DNA of 64,000 nucleotides, from assembly GCF_964355755.1 (NCBI RefSeq), contig NC_092673.1, forward strand, positions 33,179,648 to 33,243,647, read 5' to 3'. The translations under genes were made by a program, and so were the position numbers. The DNA comes from Antedon mediterranea (taxonomy: Eukaryota; Echinodermata; Crinoidea; Comatulida; Antedonidae). Below are positions 36,501 to 49,200 of this stretch, piece by piece; position 1 is the stretch's first letter, and every line of letters begins with the position of its first letter. The notes under the pieces were generated by a model, which worked only from the letters and a program-made list of their open reading frames with translations, had not been told where the DNA came from and made no database searches.

Positions 36501-39500
36501 CCCATACTGGTGGGGACAATTGCGAAAAGAAGAATTAATTTAGTGGAACACCCCTAACTTATAATGATAATGTATTGAAGGCGAGATGAATATGATGTGA
36601 TATGATTTTGTCTCTTTTTTTTTTTTATTTAGAAAACAAAATTGACTCCACTAGACAAACGAAAATATTGCGTAGATGAAATCGTTGATACAGAAGAAAG
36701 ATACGTTGATGCCTTAGGAAACCTCGTTAGCGTAAGACATTTTTTTAAACATTGTAGCATTTTATCAAACAACTAAAATTTCAAATAGTATTATTATTAT
36801 TATACAGTATTATTGTAATTAGTGATCCTGTATCTTGCTATGTAAAGCAGGTGGTGTACTTACATATACAGGTGGTAAATTTGCATACTGTACTGTTAAT
36901 AATCTGGTGAATTCCATAGTGTAACACCATTTTAATTTCCATTTTTCTGCAGAAATTCATCAGGCCTTTAAGTTCAGTTTTAACAAAGGATGACAAGAAA
37001 AAGATATTTATGAACATAGAGGTAAAGCTATTATTTTGCATATTTATGAGGTTCTTGAATGCTAGTTGAGATGCATTTGCATATATGAGGATGTAAATAG
37101 GTGGTGCGTTTAAAAACAAGCAATCAGATAGTTAGTGCATTTACATACTATCAATTTGGTAGGACATTTGCATATCAGAATGTAAGCAGGTGGTGAATTT
37201 AAAAATAGACAGTGCATTTGCATAAATAGAATGTAAGCAGATGGTGCACTTAAATATAATGTACTCAGGTGGTGGATTACATAGTACCAATATGTTAGTT
37301 GATTGATTAGTTGATTTGAATTTAAGCAGGTGGTGAATTAACAAAACAGACAGTACATTTGCATATCAGGTGTTGTGTTTAAAGCAATAGATAATATTAA
37401 TTTATTTCTTTTTTCATTCTTTTCTCAGGATCTTCACAGTCGGCACTTAAAGTTTTCAAAAGAATTAAGTAGGTCACGGGACAATGGAACGGTTAACATG
37501 AGCGACATCTTTATCAAGCACAAAGGACAGTTCCTCATCTACGGTTTCTATTGCTCGTTTCTAACAAACGCACAGCGCCACATTGACGAAGTTTGTAAAA
37601 ATGTCAATGTCGTCAAAAAGATTGAGGTAATGTTTAATTATACTATATAAGCTTTAAAAGACTTTGAAACCATGTGAAATGACACTTTAATTGTATAGAG
37701 ATTTTGTTTTCCTGTTATTAGTCAAAATTGGAAAATCTTCCAACTACCCATCAAGAAAATGTGCCATATTTAAGGAAGGGGGGGGGGGGGCACCCTAAAG
37801 AAGGAGGGGGGACCCTAAAGAAGGAGGGGGGGGGGGTCCCCTAAAGAAGTTGGGGTCCCCTAAAGAAGTTGGGGTCCCCTAAAGAAGAAGAAGGGGGCGC
37901 CCAAAAGAAGGAGGGGGAGCCCAAAAGAAGGATGGGGAGCCCAAAAGAAGGATGGGGAGCCCAAAAGAAGGAGGAGGTGGGTGGGGTCAAAAGAAGAAGG
38001 AGGTGGGTGGGGCCAAAAGAAGAAGGAGGGGGAGACCAAAAGAGTAGAGCCATAGGAGGAAGGTTGGGGTTGATGGTGGGTTACTATTGTAATAGCAGTC
38101 CCACGTATAACTAATATTTTAACAAGTTATTGTAATGGTAGTATTAAATTATTAACAGAATTTTTTCTTTCATACAGGAATGCCAGATGAAGTACAATGA
38201 GAATAAATTTTCATTACGCGACTTACTTAATGTTCCTATGCAAAGAATACTTAAATACCACTTACTTCTTCGGGTAAGTTTATTAGTTATCCGCATTCAG
38301 CGGATAACTCCTTGTAGTTGTATGAAATCATCTTTTTTTTTTTCTTTATTAGTTATCCGCATTCAGCGGATAACTCCTTGTAACTGTACGAAATCATCTT
38401 TTTTTTTCTTTTTCTTTCTGTATTATTCTTTCTTTGTGTCTCGCGTACCTCTAAAACGTGCTAACGTAACATTTTATAACTTTGTCAACATGTGGGCATT
38501 TACGTTAAATAGTGCACCTCCTATTGTGAATGACGTTAGAGTTGCGCAACGTGATTTACACGCGATTTAACAATTTTCTCGTATTTAACATAGGTCAAAA
38601 ACCAAATGACATTTTAAATTGAAACTTTGCAAAAGTTTAATTTATATCAGACGCTAACTTTCTGTTGAAAAAAAATTGCGTGTTTTACACAAAGTTACGC
38701 GCGCACGCGCATTTAAAATTTCAAAATGCGTAAAATTAACTTCTAATCAACTTTCTACGCGTTTCTTGTCATTTTGAGCATGTCAAAAATTCCCACACGC
38801 ACGTAGCGTTAAAACATACTTTTTTCGCGTGATTTATGTTTTTCCAGCCTTTTCTAGTAATTTTACCAACTTTTAAACAATTTCGACTTAAAATTACGTC
38901 ATACGAGCATGTCGAATTGGATAATTTGCGCACGTTTTTGATGAAAAAGTTCAAAAATTCGTCAAAATTATACCTTTTTTTAAACAGTCGTAGTTTCTGA
39001 ACTAAACGGTTAAAATTATTGTTATTACATATTCTGGAAGTTGATGTGTTGTAGATATCGGATCATACATTACCGAACATTGTGACATCATCGTATGGCC
39101 ATCTGAATATAAAATATAGGATTTTTGTATCTTTCGTCATAGCTCCTCACATTTAATAGAGTGTATCTCCACTTATCCGTATTCCATTTTCTCTGAGATT
39201 TTTATATTATCTAGGTCAATCATCTATCTTTTGCATGTGTTAAAAATATTTTAATTTTTATGACGTCATCATGTCTAAAAATGAAAATAACGTGGGTCAC
39301 TTATTTTCATCTTTACAGTAAATTTCAATCTGTTATAGCTCGTCAGAATAAAACATGATCATCATGATTAAAACATTTTCTGGAAGCTATTGGATTGTAG
39401 ATACGAATTCATGTAAACATTTGCCAATCGGATGTTGTGACGTCATCATATGGCCAGTTGAATAAAAAAAGTCGTATTTTCATATTTTGCGTAATAGTTC

Positions 39501-42500
39501 ATCACATTTAAAAGGGCGCGCATCTATATTTTACGTATTCAAATTTCTTCTACACGTTAATATGTGGTTGCTGAGATAATGTCCTTCCGAAATTGCTATC
39601 TTAGTGTTTCATTTTGATACCGTCGCCATGTTAAAAATAAGAATAAACTAGGGGTCCCGTAATTTCACCTATTCTACACTGTATGTAACATGTCATACAG
39701 ATTATACCGTTTGCACTGTATGCTATATGACACAAAATTGACCGAATTCAGCACTAACAGCATATGATATTCTTCAGTTCAGGTCATAATGCCATAATCT
39801 TTTTCCGTGTGCAACGTTTTCCGTGCGTGTGGCGTTTGTCGTGCGGATAACCAAAGTGACGAGTTCAAATCTAGTTTGTAATTTATTTTGATTGGCCATT
39901 GTCAATTTGTCTTTGCCAATTTACGATTTAAAAACAGATTGTTTGTTTTTTTGATCCAACAGGAATTGATCAAACACACAGACAAAAGTCATCCAGATAG
40001 GAGTGGCCTGGACAAAGCTCTAGAAGAGATGCAGGATCTATCGCAGTATGTCAATGAAGTAAAGAGAGATCACGAAAACATGCAGACGAATTCAGAGATG
40101 GAAAAAAGGTAAAGAGAACTATTGTAGCAAAATTACTATCGCACACACAATTGTAAAGCCTTGTCTACACTAAACTTGATGTGATATATGGACATGATGA
40201 TGTCGTATCACTACCATATTTTGGCATATCACTACCATATTTGTTAGATAGTGCTTGTGCTAGTTTGATAGTGTAGACAGAGCTAAACCAATTTTCAGTA
40301 CGGTATCTAAATATCTCCAGTATCATAGACAAATTCTGTGATACATGATGTATCATGGAATTTGCCTATGGGACTGTCATATGTGGAGTTACTGCACTGA
40401 TAATAGGGTGCACAATGGTATATTAGCCTTACAATCAGTCTAGTACCATATCACATTCTAAAATGTTATTTTTCTTATTTTCAGTTTGGTGAACTACCAC
40501 GGATGTCCTTTAAATGAATTTGGAAGAATTCTAAAGGATGGTGATTTGAAAATCAAAATGGGCAAAGCCAGCAGAGGGTGCGTTTTATTTACATTTAAAA
40601 GTACATTTTATATTGTGTTTTGTTGATTTAGACTTCATCACCAGACTACATTGTTTATTACTGAACATAGGCAGGTGGTAGGTAGGCAGGCCCAGGCCTA
40701 TTAAATTTGGTTTTGGATATCCCAGTTGATGTACGCTCAAGATTTTTTGTGTAACTTAATGTTAACTTATATAGCACCCTCTATATAATTTTAAATTATT
40801 ATAGCATGCCCTCTATTTCGTTTTTTTCAACTTAGGACCTCTGACAGTTTTGTATGGTGTGAGCTCCAGTGCGTGTAAACTCTGGAATTTTGGCTTGTAA
40901 TGTGAAAAGGGTGTTATGAGTCTTTAACTTAATTTCCCAGCATGCACTTTATCTAAAGTTTTTCGCATTGAATAAAATGAGGGATTTCGATGTAGCGCCA
41001 ATAATAACATATATTTGACCATCTCCAAATGAGCACATTGAAGTTTCGCATTTGTTCTGTAATTGTCCAATAGTAAAAAGGATATGGAACCTCCGCCAGG
41101 AAAAAATTTCAGAAAAAAATGGAGTGCAATTTATTTTTAGTAAAGAGAGCATAATTTTCGGATACCAAGATGCACATCATTATTTTAATTTAAAAGCCAT
41201 TAATGCAATTATTCTAATAGTAAAATCATGTATTTACAAAACAGTATTTTTAATACAAAATGGATAAAATTAGAAGCATTTATAAATCAATAGGAAATTG
41301 TTAGAGATTAGAAAAACTTTTATGAACCTTTATTTAATTTATTAGATGGATATCTTTGTTGTTTTTGTTTGCTTTTAATTTTTATTTGATTATGTTTTTC
41401 CTTTATAATGTATTATATGATAAAAAAAAAAACAATAATAATATATATTTTTATTTCCAGCCCCGTTAATAGTAACTGCTTCTTGTTTGATAAGGCGTTA
41501 TTAATCTGTGAAAAGAAAGGAAAGGTTGGTATTTTTGATTAACTTTTTTCTAGCAAAAAAACAATAATATAAATCATTATTAGTTTCCTTGCTCTATTTT
41601 TATTCCGATATTTAGAAATTATATTTCTGGTTGTTAGTTTAACAAATGTTTGTTAAATAGTTTTAATTTATTATTAATATTGTTATTTACAGCTATTGAG
41701 CTTTAACCAATGTTGTAGTAAATAAAAACCCTTCTTTTTGGATTTAGTTTTCTCTCTCCATAGTTGCGACTGCCACCAACATTTTATTTAATTTAAAATG
41801 GAAGCACTACCTAATTTAACAAGAAATTGTTTTTCACATTTGTCGACTATTTACCAACTTCACAAAAATTGCAAAAACAATATCATAGGTCATAGGCCAT
41901 TGCAAAATTAAAAGCTTCTTTATTCAGGGTCTAGTTCAGTCAGTTCTAGGTTGACTATGAAAAATTCGTTTTTGACCCTAAAACAATTTCTTTTTCAGTT
42001 TTGGGTTAACTTTTTTGTCATGTCAGACAAAATATTTTTTTTTCCAATGACCACAATCTTGCCAGTTCAAAATTTGGAAATTGAATTTTTAAAATTAACA
42101 TGCGTATTTATTATTCTTAAATAAGAACCTCATTTTAAAATTTGCCAGTCAAAATGTGTTTTCCTTGAATTCCAAAATTATATTACTACAACAGTTTCAA
42201 TTTTACAGCTACGGCGTGAAATAACAATAAATGTTATGTGGATTTTTTAATAATTTTGTTTCCGGCTAATTTCTTTTTCAGAAGATTTTATGCTTTTTAT
42301 GTTTGTTTTATGTATTTTTGTGAGGGTGTTTACTATTACTGCAAAACACCTAAAGTAGAATATAGTGCCATTATCAATGAGATAAATTTCTCATTTGAAG
42401 CTAGCTGGTACCATTTTATTTTCAGTTGCTTGCTTTAGCAAATTGATTTATGGCTAACTTTTTTATATATAAAATTACGACTATGTCATACAGTTTTTAC

Positions 42501-45500
42501 TTTGTCCCGATTCCCCCAGTAAATCTATACCACTCTTGTAGGTAGTTTCCTAAATACATTGTCACATGTGTCTAACCTATATCACAAGATTTTATACTGA
42601 ACAAAGTAAGATAGAGATAGAATACTTCTCAAACTTTCCCAAATTTGACTTAGTAGCTACCAGTACCCCTTTGCATTGCCTAGTAAAACTCCAGAGTTTT
42701 CTCACACACCAGAATGCACATTAAGCTTACACCCTGGTGTGTATAAACTCCAGGGGTTTTTTTAAGGTCATGTGAAATGGTATCGAGAGGTACAGTAAAT
42801 CCTAAATTTGACCTCTATATCAGATGAGGTAGTTCTTGTGCAAGCCTGTAGCCAGGGGGGTTTGAAAGTTTAACCCCCATTTTTTCCCCTGGAGCACCAG
42901 CAGTCAAGTGATGGTAAATAGGCTTAGCCCATGCTTATAATGATTTGTCCTGAATAACAAACCTGGCTACAGGCTTGTGTGACTTTTAAAAAAGTTTAGT
43001 TTATTTTTTGCTAAGCTCGTTTGATTGTATTTCTTTCTTTTTTTTTCGTAACTTCTGTTTTTAGCTTGTTATGGAGAAATTTTGGGTAGGTAGCGTGTTA
43101 CAAAGGGTGATGACACAGCTCTGAGGTGGCATGTTTTTGAGAAATGTTTGCATGTTTCAATCTGCTTTTTAAATTTTGTATTTGAAAAAAAAATAATTTA
43201 TTAATCAACTTTTGTTTATTTCTCAATGCAGAATGAGTTTTTTATATTATTTGTGTCTGTTTCTTTTTTTATTTAATTCAAATTTTTTTTTATTCGTTTA
43301 AGAGCTCTAACATAAGATCATTTTTGCATTATTTAACCATTAAAACAGATAATATTTTATAATGATTGTATCATAGTCGGTTGTTTTCTGGAAGGCCACC
43401 TATGTTTTGTTCATTTTCTGTGGAGTAAAGAACACACAAATCATGTTGTTTAGGTTTGGCTGTTTATAGTAAACTGACTTAAAAATGTTAAATTTGATTA
43501 AATCATACATTTAAGCTTAATTTCAACTATGACGCAACACAAGTGTGACCAATCACATGGCACAGATTATCTGAATTCTTCCTTGTGATTGGTCAAATTA
43601 CATAATTATATTGCGTTCTAGTTGGAACCAAGCTTTATTTCAACACATCATTTTGTAGCTGGCACTGAACACTTGGTAGAGTTTCATCTTCCATAATATA
43701 TTGTTCGGACATTTGGAGGGTAGATAGAGATGCACATAACGTGAATAATTTTCAGGAAATACAGTATTGAGTACGCAAAATACAGCACTACAAACAAGTA
43801 ATTTTAATTAATATGATTTCATTTATATTAAAATAAAAGGACAAAATTAACTGTTAAATTTGCAATAAACAAACTCATTTGACTATTTTTGCGTTAAATT
43901 ACAGTTTTTTAAATATTTTTGTTTTCGATTCAATTTTTGGTACAAGTGAATAACTATTATGTGACGTTAAAATGGCATATTTAAAAATAAATTGTTTTTA
44001 TTATTTTTTTCAGGGAGACAATTATGTTTAATGGGAGGTTGTCTTATAAAAAATAATTGACATTACAGTATCCGATAATACCAACAGTTTAGTAATTAAT
44101 AATGAAGTTAAACAATAACAATGTAATAACATCATTACTTTTGTTTCAGATTTTATCTTCTTTTTTTGTACAGCTCTTAATTATATAACTTTTCATACGT
44201 TCTTTTATTTTCTTTTTCAACTAAATTATTTAGTTAACTTTTTTTGGTTAATTTATTTTAACATACTGTAATTTAATTCTTTCTATATACGATTACATTA
44301 TTAATACTTTAACATAGTAACTTGAATAGAATAGTACATTGGTATACATATTAAGCCTATTTTTCATAAGATTCATTTGAGGAAATAATAATATTAACAC
44401 AACAAAGTGTATCCTTGTCATTTGATTGGTTGAGAGTAAGTACATTGTATCATGTTTTTGCTAAAATTGGTTACATTCACAGTAGGTGTGTAAAGCTCTG
44501 ATGTACACTATCAAACTAGTTTAACAACACAAATATGGTAGTGATATGCCCAAATATGGTAGTGATAAATATGCCCAAATATGGTGGTGATATGACATCA
44601 TCATGTTCATTTTGGGTACATAATGTTGTTTTTACACATTTGATAGTGTACACAGAGCTTTATGAAGCAAATGAATGTTTTGTGTTTTTGGAATGTGTGA
44701 ACAAAAAAACAAATAGTCATTGACTGTTTTGTTAAACTTTGATCCGCCTTACTTTGAATAGAGCAGTCCGTCTTTGATCCGCCTTACTTTGAATAGAGCA
44801 GTCCGTCTTTGATCCGCCTTACTTTGAATAGAGCAGTCCGTCTTTGATCCGCCTTACTTTGAATAGAGCAGTCCGTCTTTGATCCGCCTTACTTTGAATA
44901 GAGCAGTCCGTCTTTGATCCGCCTTACTTTGAATAGAGCAGTCCGTCTTTGATCCGCCTTACTTTGAATAGAGCAGTCCGTCTTTGAATAGAGCAGTTTG
45001 TCTTTGAATAGAGCAGTCCGTCTTTCAATAGAGCAGTCCGTCTTTGAATAGAGCAGTCCGTCTTTCAATAGAGCAGTCCGTCTTTCAATAGAGCAGTCCG
45101 TCTTTCAATAGAGCAGTCCGTCTTTCAATAGAGCAGTCCGTCTTTCAATAGAGCAGTCCGTCTTTCAATAGAGCAGTCCGTCTTTCAATAGAGCAGTCCG
45201 TCTTTCAATAGAGCAGTCCGTCTTTCAATAGAGCAGTCCGTCTTTCAATAGAGCAGTCCGTCTTTCAATAGAGCAGTCCGTCTTTCAATAGAGCAGTCCG
45301 TCTTTCAATAGAGCAGTCCGTCTTTCAATAGAGCAGTCCGTCTTTCAATAGAGCAGTCCGTCTTTCAATAGAGCAGTCCGTCTTTCAATAGAGCAGTTAC
45401 TGAATTAGAGACTTAAATCAAACCATGTACAATTAACATACTCCTTTTCACTGGAATTTGCTTTAGTTAGGCAGTTAATATATTTCAATATTTTAAGCAT

Positions 45501-46170
45501 TAACAAAAGTACATACATTTTTTAGTGAATACTTAACTCCAGAACAAACTGGTAATAGGATTAGTGTATCTTTACCATGAACAATTGGATAAATAGTGCT
45601 CTCGATAGAGTTTCAGTAGCTTGGCTTTCTAATGCATCTATACTCAACATTATACCAATGTTTAATTCAGAGATCAGTACAGCTTCTAGAATAGACAGTC
45701 ACACCAATTGCATTGTTACACGCTTTTGAAATATTTTTTTTTTACATAATAACTCTTTCACTGCAGCATCCACCCCCCCCCCCCTACTTACAGTACTTTT
45801 ACGGATAATTGTTGCGCTTCAAAAAGTAATATTTTAAAATTACTGTCCTTCAGTGTACACTCCCTCTATTGCTCATCGACTTTATGTAATGTTCAATCCG
45901 TTATAGCATTACCTAGCAGTCTTTTTCTATGTCAAGTTTTCTCTGTAACAGTGTAATTCAGGGAAATGTTTGTTTTTGTGTATTTTTTATAAAACTATAA
46001 CAAGAATTTCAAATATTTTGTTATTTTCCGAAATACCATTTTCCATAAGCCCTAGGTGAATGTACACGCTCATACGCCCTCTTTCTAACCCTTCTCGCCA
46101 CACAAACGTGAGAATAAATGCTGCAATGAAATGGTTCATATTTTTTTATTCATTCAATTTTTTTCAATTT

Positions 46171-46204
<34 letters not shown>

Positions 46205-49200
46205 AATTATTTCTTTAATGTCTACTGTTACAATACAGTACCTCAAACAAAATCAACATATACGTTTTTTAGATTTTAGTTTTAGTCTTTATATAATTTG
46301 TAGATTATAATAGTAATAATACAGTAGGACCCCCATTAAGGGGACACTGCTAATTAAGGGACACGTTTTTGGTAAACAAGGCAAAATCTTTGAACACTGG
46401 CCAACCCCTATTCAGAGGACACCCCTATTAAGGGGACACTGCTAATTGAGGCGTTTTTGGTAAACAAGGCAAAATCTTTGAACACTGTGGCCAACCCCTA
46501 TTCAGAGGACACCCCTATTAAGGGGACACTGCTAATTGAGGCGTTTTTGGTAAACAAGGCACAATCTTTGAACACTGTGGCCAACCCCTATTCAGAGGAC
46601 ACCCCTATTAAGGGGACACTGCTAATTGAGGCGTTTTTGGTAAACAAGGCAAAATCTTTGAACACTGTGGCCAACCCCTATTCAGAGGACACCCCTATTA
46701 AGGGGACACTGCTAATTGAGGCGTTTTTGGTAAACAAGGCAAAATCTTTGAACACTGTGGCCAACCCCTATTCAGAGGACACCCCTATTAAGGGGACACT
46801 GCTAATTGAGGCGTTTTTGGTAAACAAGGCAAAATCTTTGAACACTGTGGCCAACCCCTATTCAGAGGACACCCCTATTAAGGGGACACTGCTAATTGAG
46901 GCGTTTTTGGTAAACAAGGCAAAATCTTTGAACACTGTGGCCAACCCCTATTCAGAGGACACCCCTATTAAGGGGACACTGCTAATTGAGGCGTTTTTGG
47001 TAAACAAGGCAAAATCTTTGAACACTGTGGCCAACCCCTATTCAGAGGACACCCCTATTAAGGGGACACTGCTAATTGAGGCGTTTTTGGTAAACAAGGC
47101 AAAATCTTTGAACACTGTGGCCAACCCCTATTCAGAGGAAACGCCTATTAAGGGGACATGCTGTTCGGTCGCTAGGGTGTCCCCATAACAGGGGTTGTAC
47201 TGTAATATGCATAGTTTACTTAATTAAGTTAGATAGTCACTTTCTTCTTCATTTTACAACCTTACCTAATTTCGTTCACACTAAAGAGGAAACATATTTT
47301 GTAAGATTTACCGTTTAAATAACCAACCCTTAAAACATTATATAGCTTCATCTTGAATATAATATTTTTGAAAATTAAAATTTTTTTTGATTTAAAAAAC
47401 GATTTGGACACTCAAGGGGACACTTTCCTGTGAAACGATAAAGGAGTAAACATTAATGAGACACTTCCCAAAGATGCCTCCTTAATAGAGGTTCTTTATT
47501 AATAAAAATAAGTTGATGCATGTCAGCCAGTCAAAGCTATTGTTAACAAGCACGAAGAAGTACGAGTGCGCTATCTGTCTTGGAAATTCTCGAATTACTT
47601 TTCTCTGAAGAGTTATAAAACAAGTTTTGTTTACTTTTTTAAATAATTGTTTTTAAGCAAATTTGCATCTTGTTATGTCATGACAAACAAAATTAATGCC
47701 AGTGTTTAATTTAAGCATTTCTCTTAATTATATCGTAATTACAAGACTAAACATATACGTATGCAATCTCTTTTGTTGCCTATTGAAATAGTTTGTGTTG
47801 CTCATCTAATTTTTTTTCCTGTTGACTTTTGTCTGTTTTTTTTTTCTCCTTTTATTTTCCATCCTTAATTTGTTTGATTGTAAATTTGAGTTGAATATTT
47901 TATTTATTTTTTAGGGACAAGAGACGCATGAATTCAAACATTTAATAAAACTTTCACAGTACGAAGTTGAAGACAATTTGCCAAAAGGAAAAGGAAAGGT
48001 TTGTTTGTACTTGTAGTACTGTATGTAGTAAGCCTTCATGGTTACTGCCAGTTAGATCTTTTTGAGTGATGTTACTGCAAAAATGATATGTCATCACAAT
48101 TTAGCAACGTTTATATGTACGGCCATACTGCGTTGAAACACCGGTTCTCGTCAGATCACCGAAGTTAAGCAACGTTGGGCCCGGTTGCGTTCTGGATGGG
48201 AGACCGTCTAGAAATCGTGGCGGGTGCTGTATATACTGGAGAGTGATGGTGTAATGGTAATATCGGACTAGCATGTGATAGGCATGGGTTCGAGGTTATC
48301 TGTACCATACTAATTGCATCCTTAGGCAAGATGCTTTACTCTCATTGCTTAATCTGGTAGGCGCTGCACTGCTGGCTGCCGTGGGTCCGTGGAGGGCCTA
48401 ATCCGAATTTCCTCACTGAGGACAAATATTAATACAAAATACAAAAATACAAAATAAATACAATTTAGCAACGTTGGGACTGCTAGATAACTTGAATCTT
48501 TTAGGCATAATGGGCGTTATATGGTTAGGTATTGAATTAGTATACGAGAGGCGTGTGACTACCTGTTCCATTGATTGTACCCTTTCAATACAAGATGCTT
48601 TATTTGCATTGCCTTGTCCTTCAGATAGGATGTAAAGAACTTGGTACCCTATTTTGCTGTGGGTCCATAGATGACCTATTCCAAATTTTCTCAGTTTCCC
48701 ATTAAGCCCAAGGATGGTTATAATTAAATGTCATTTTGTTTTCACTATACAACTAATTGTTAAATTAATTCCCTCTTTACAGTGGAATTGGTGTTTCTGG
48801 CTGACACCAAAAGAGGGTATTCCAGAATTAACACCAGTTGAAATTTACACTAAAACTGAAGAAATGATGCTGAGATGGGTTACTAGCATCAAAACAGCCA
48901 AGTATGTTGTACACTTTTTTTTTTATTTGATAAACAAAAAAACCCTTGTTAAGCTCTCCTAAATTAGTCTTGTGAATCTTTCTGACATTCACAATTATTG
49001 CTGAGAAATGTCTTAATTTTAATATTACTAAAATCCAAATGATATTACTGTGACTGTTTAAATTGTTGACAGAAGAAGACCTAGGTGTGTTTTTAACGAT
49101 TTGAATATACATTCTCTTTGTAGAGACAACATCAACCCAAAACATGGAACCCATCACAAATTTGAATTTACCAGCTTTACAGACCCTACATACTGTGAAG

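Noticed and set aside
37841-38114. ORFs on both strands rich in Pro/Ser or Lys/Glu/Gly
   Set aside because: Composition artefact of the polypurine tract.
46457-47188. 243-codon plus-strand ORF of eight 30-aa repeats
   Set aside because: It lies wholly in the 90-bp minisatellite. The period is a multiple of 3, so one open unit stays open. It sits inside a Vav intron and has no family similarity.
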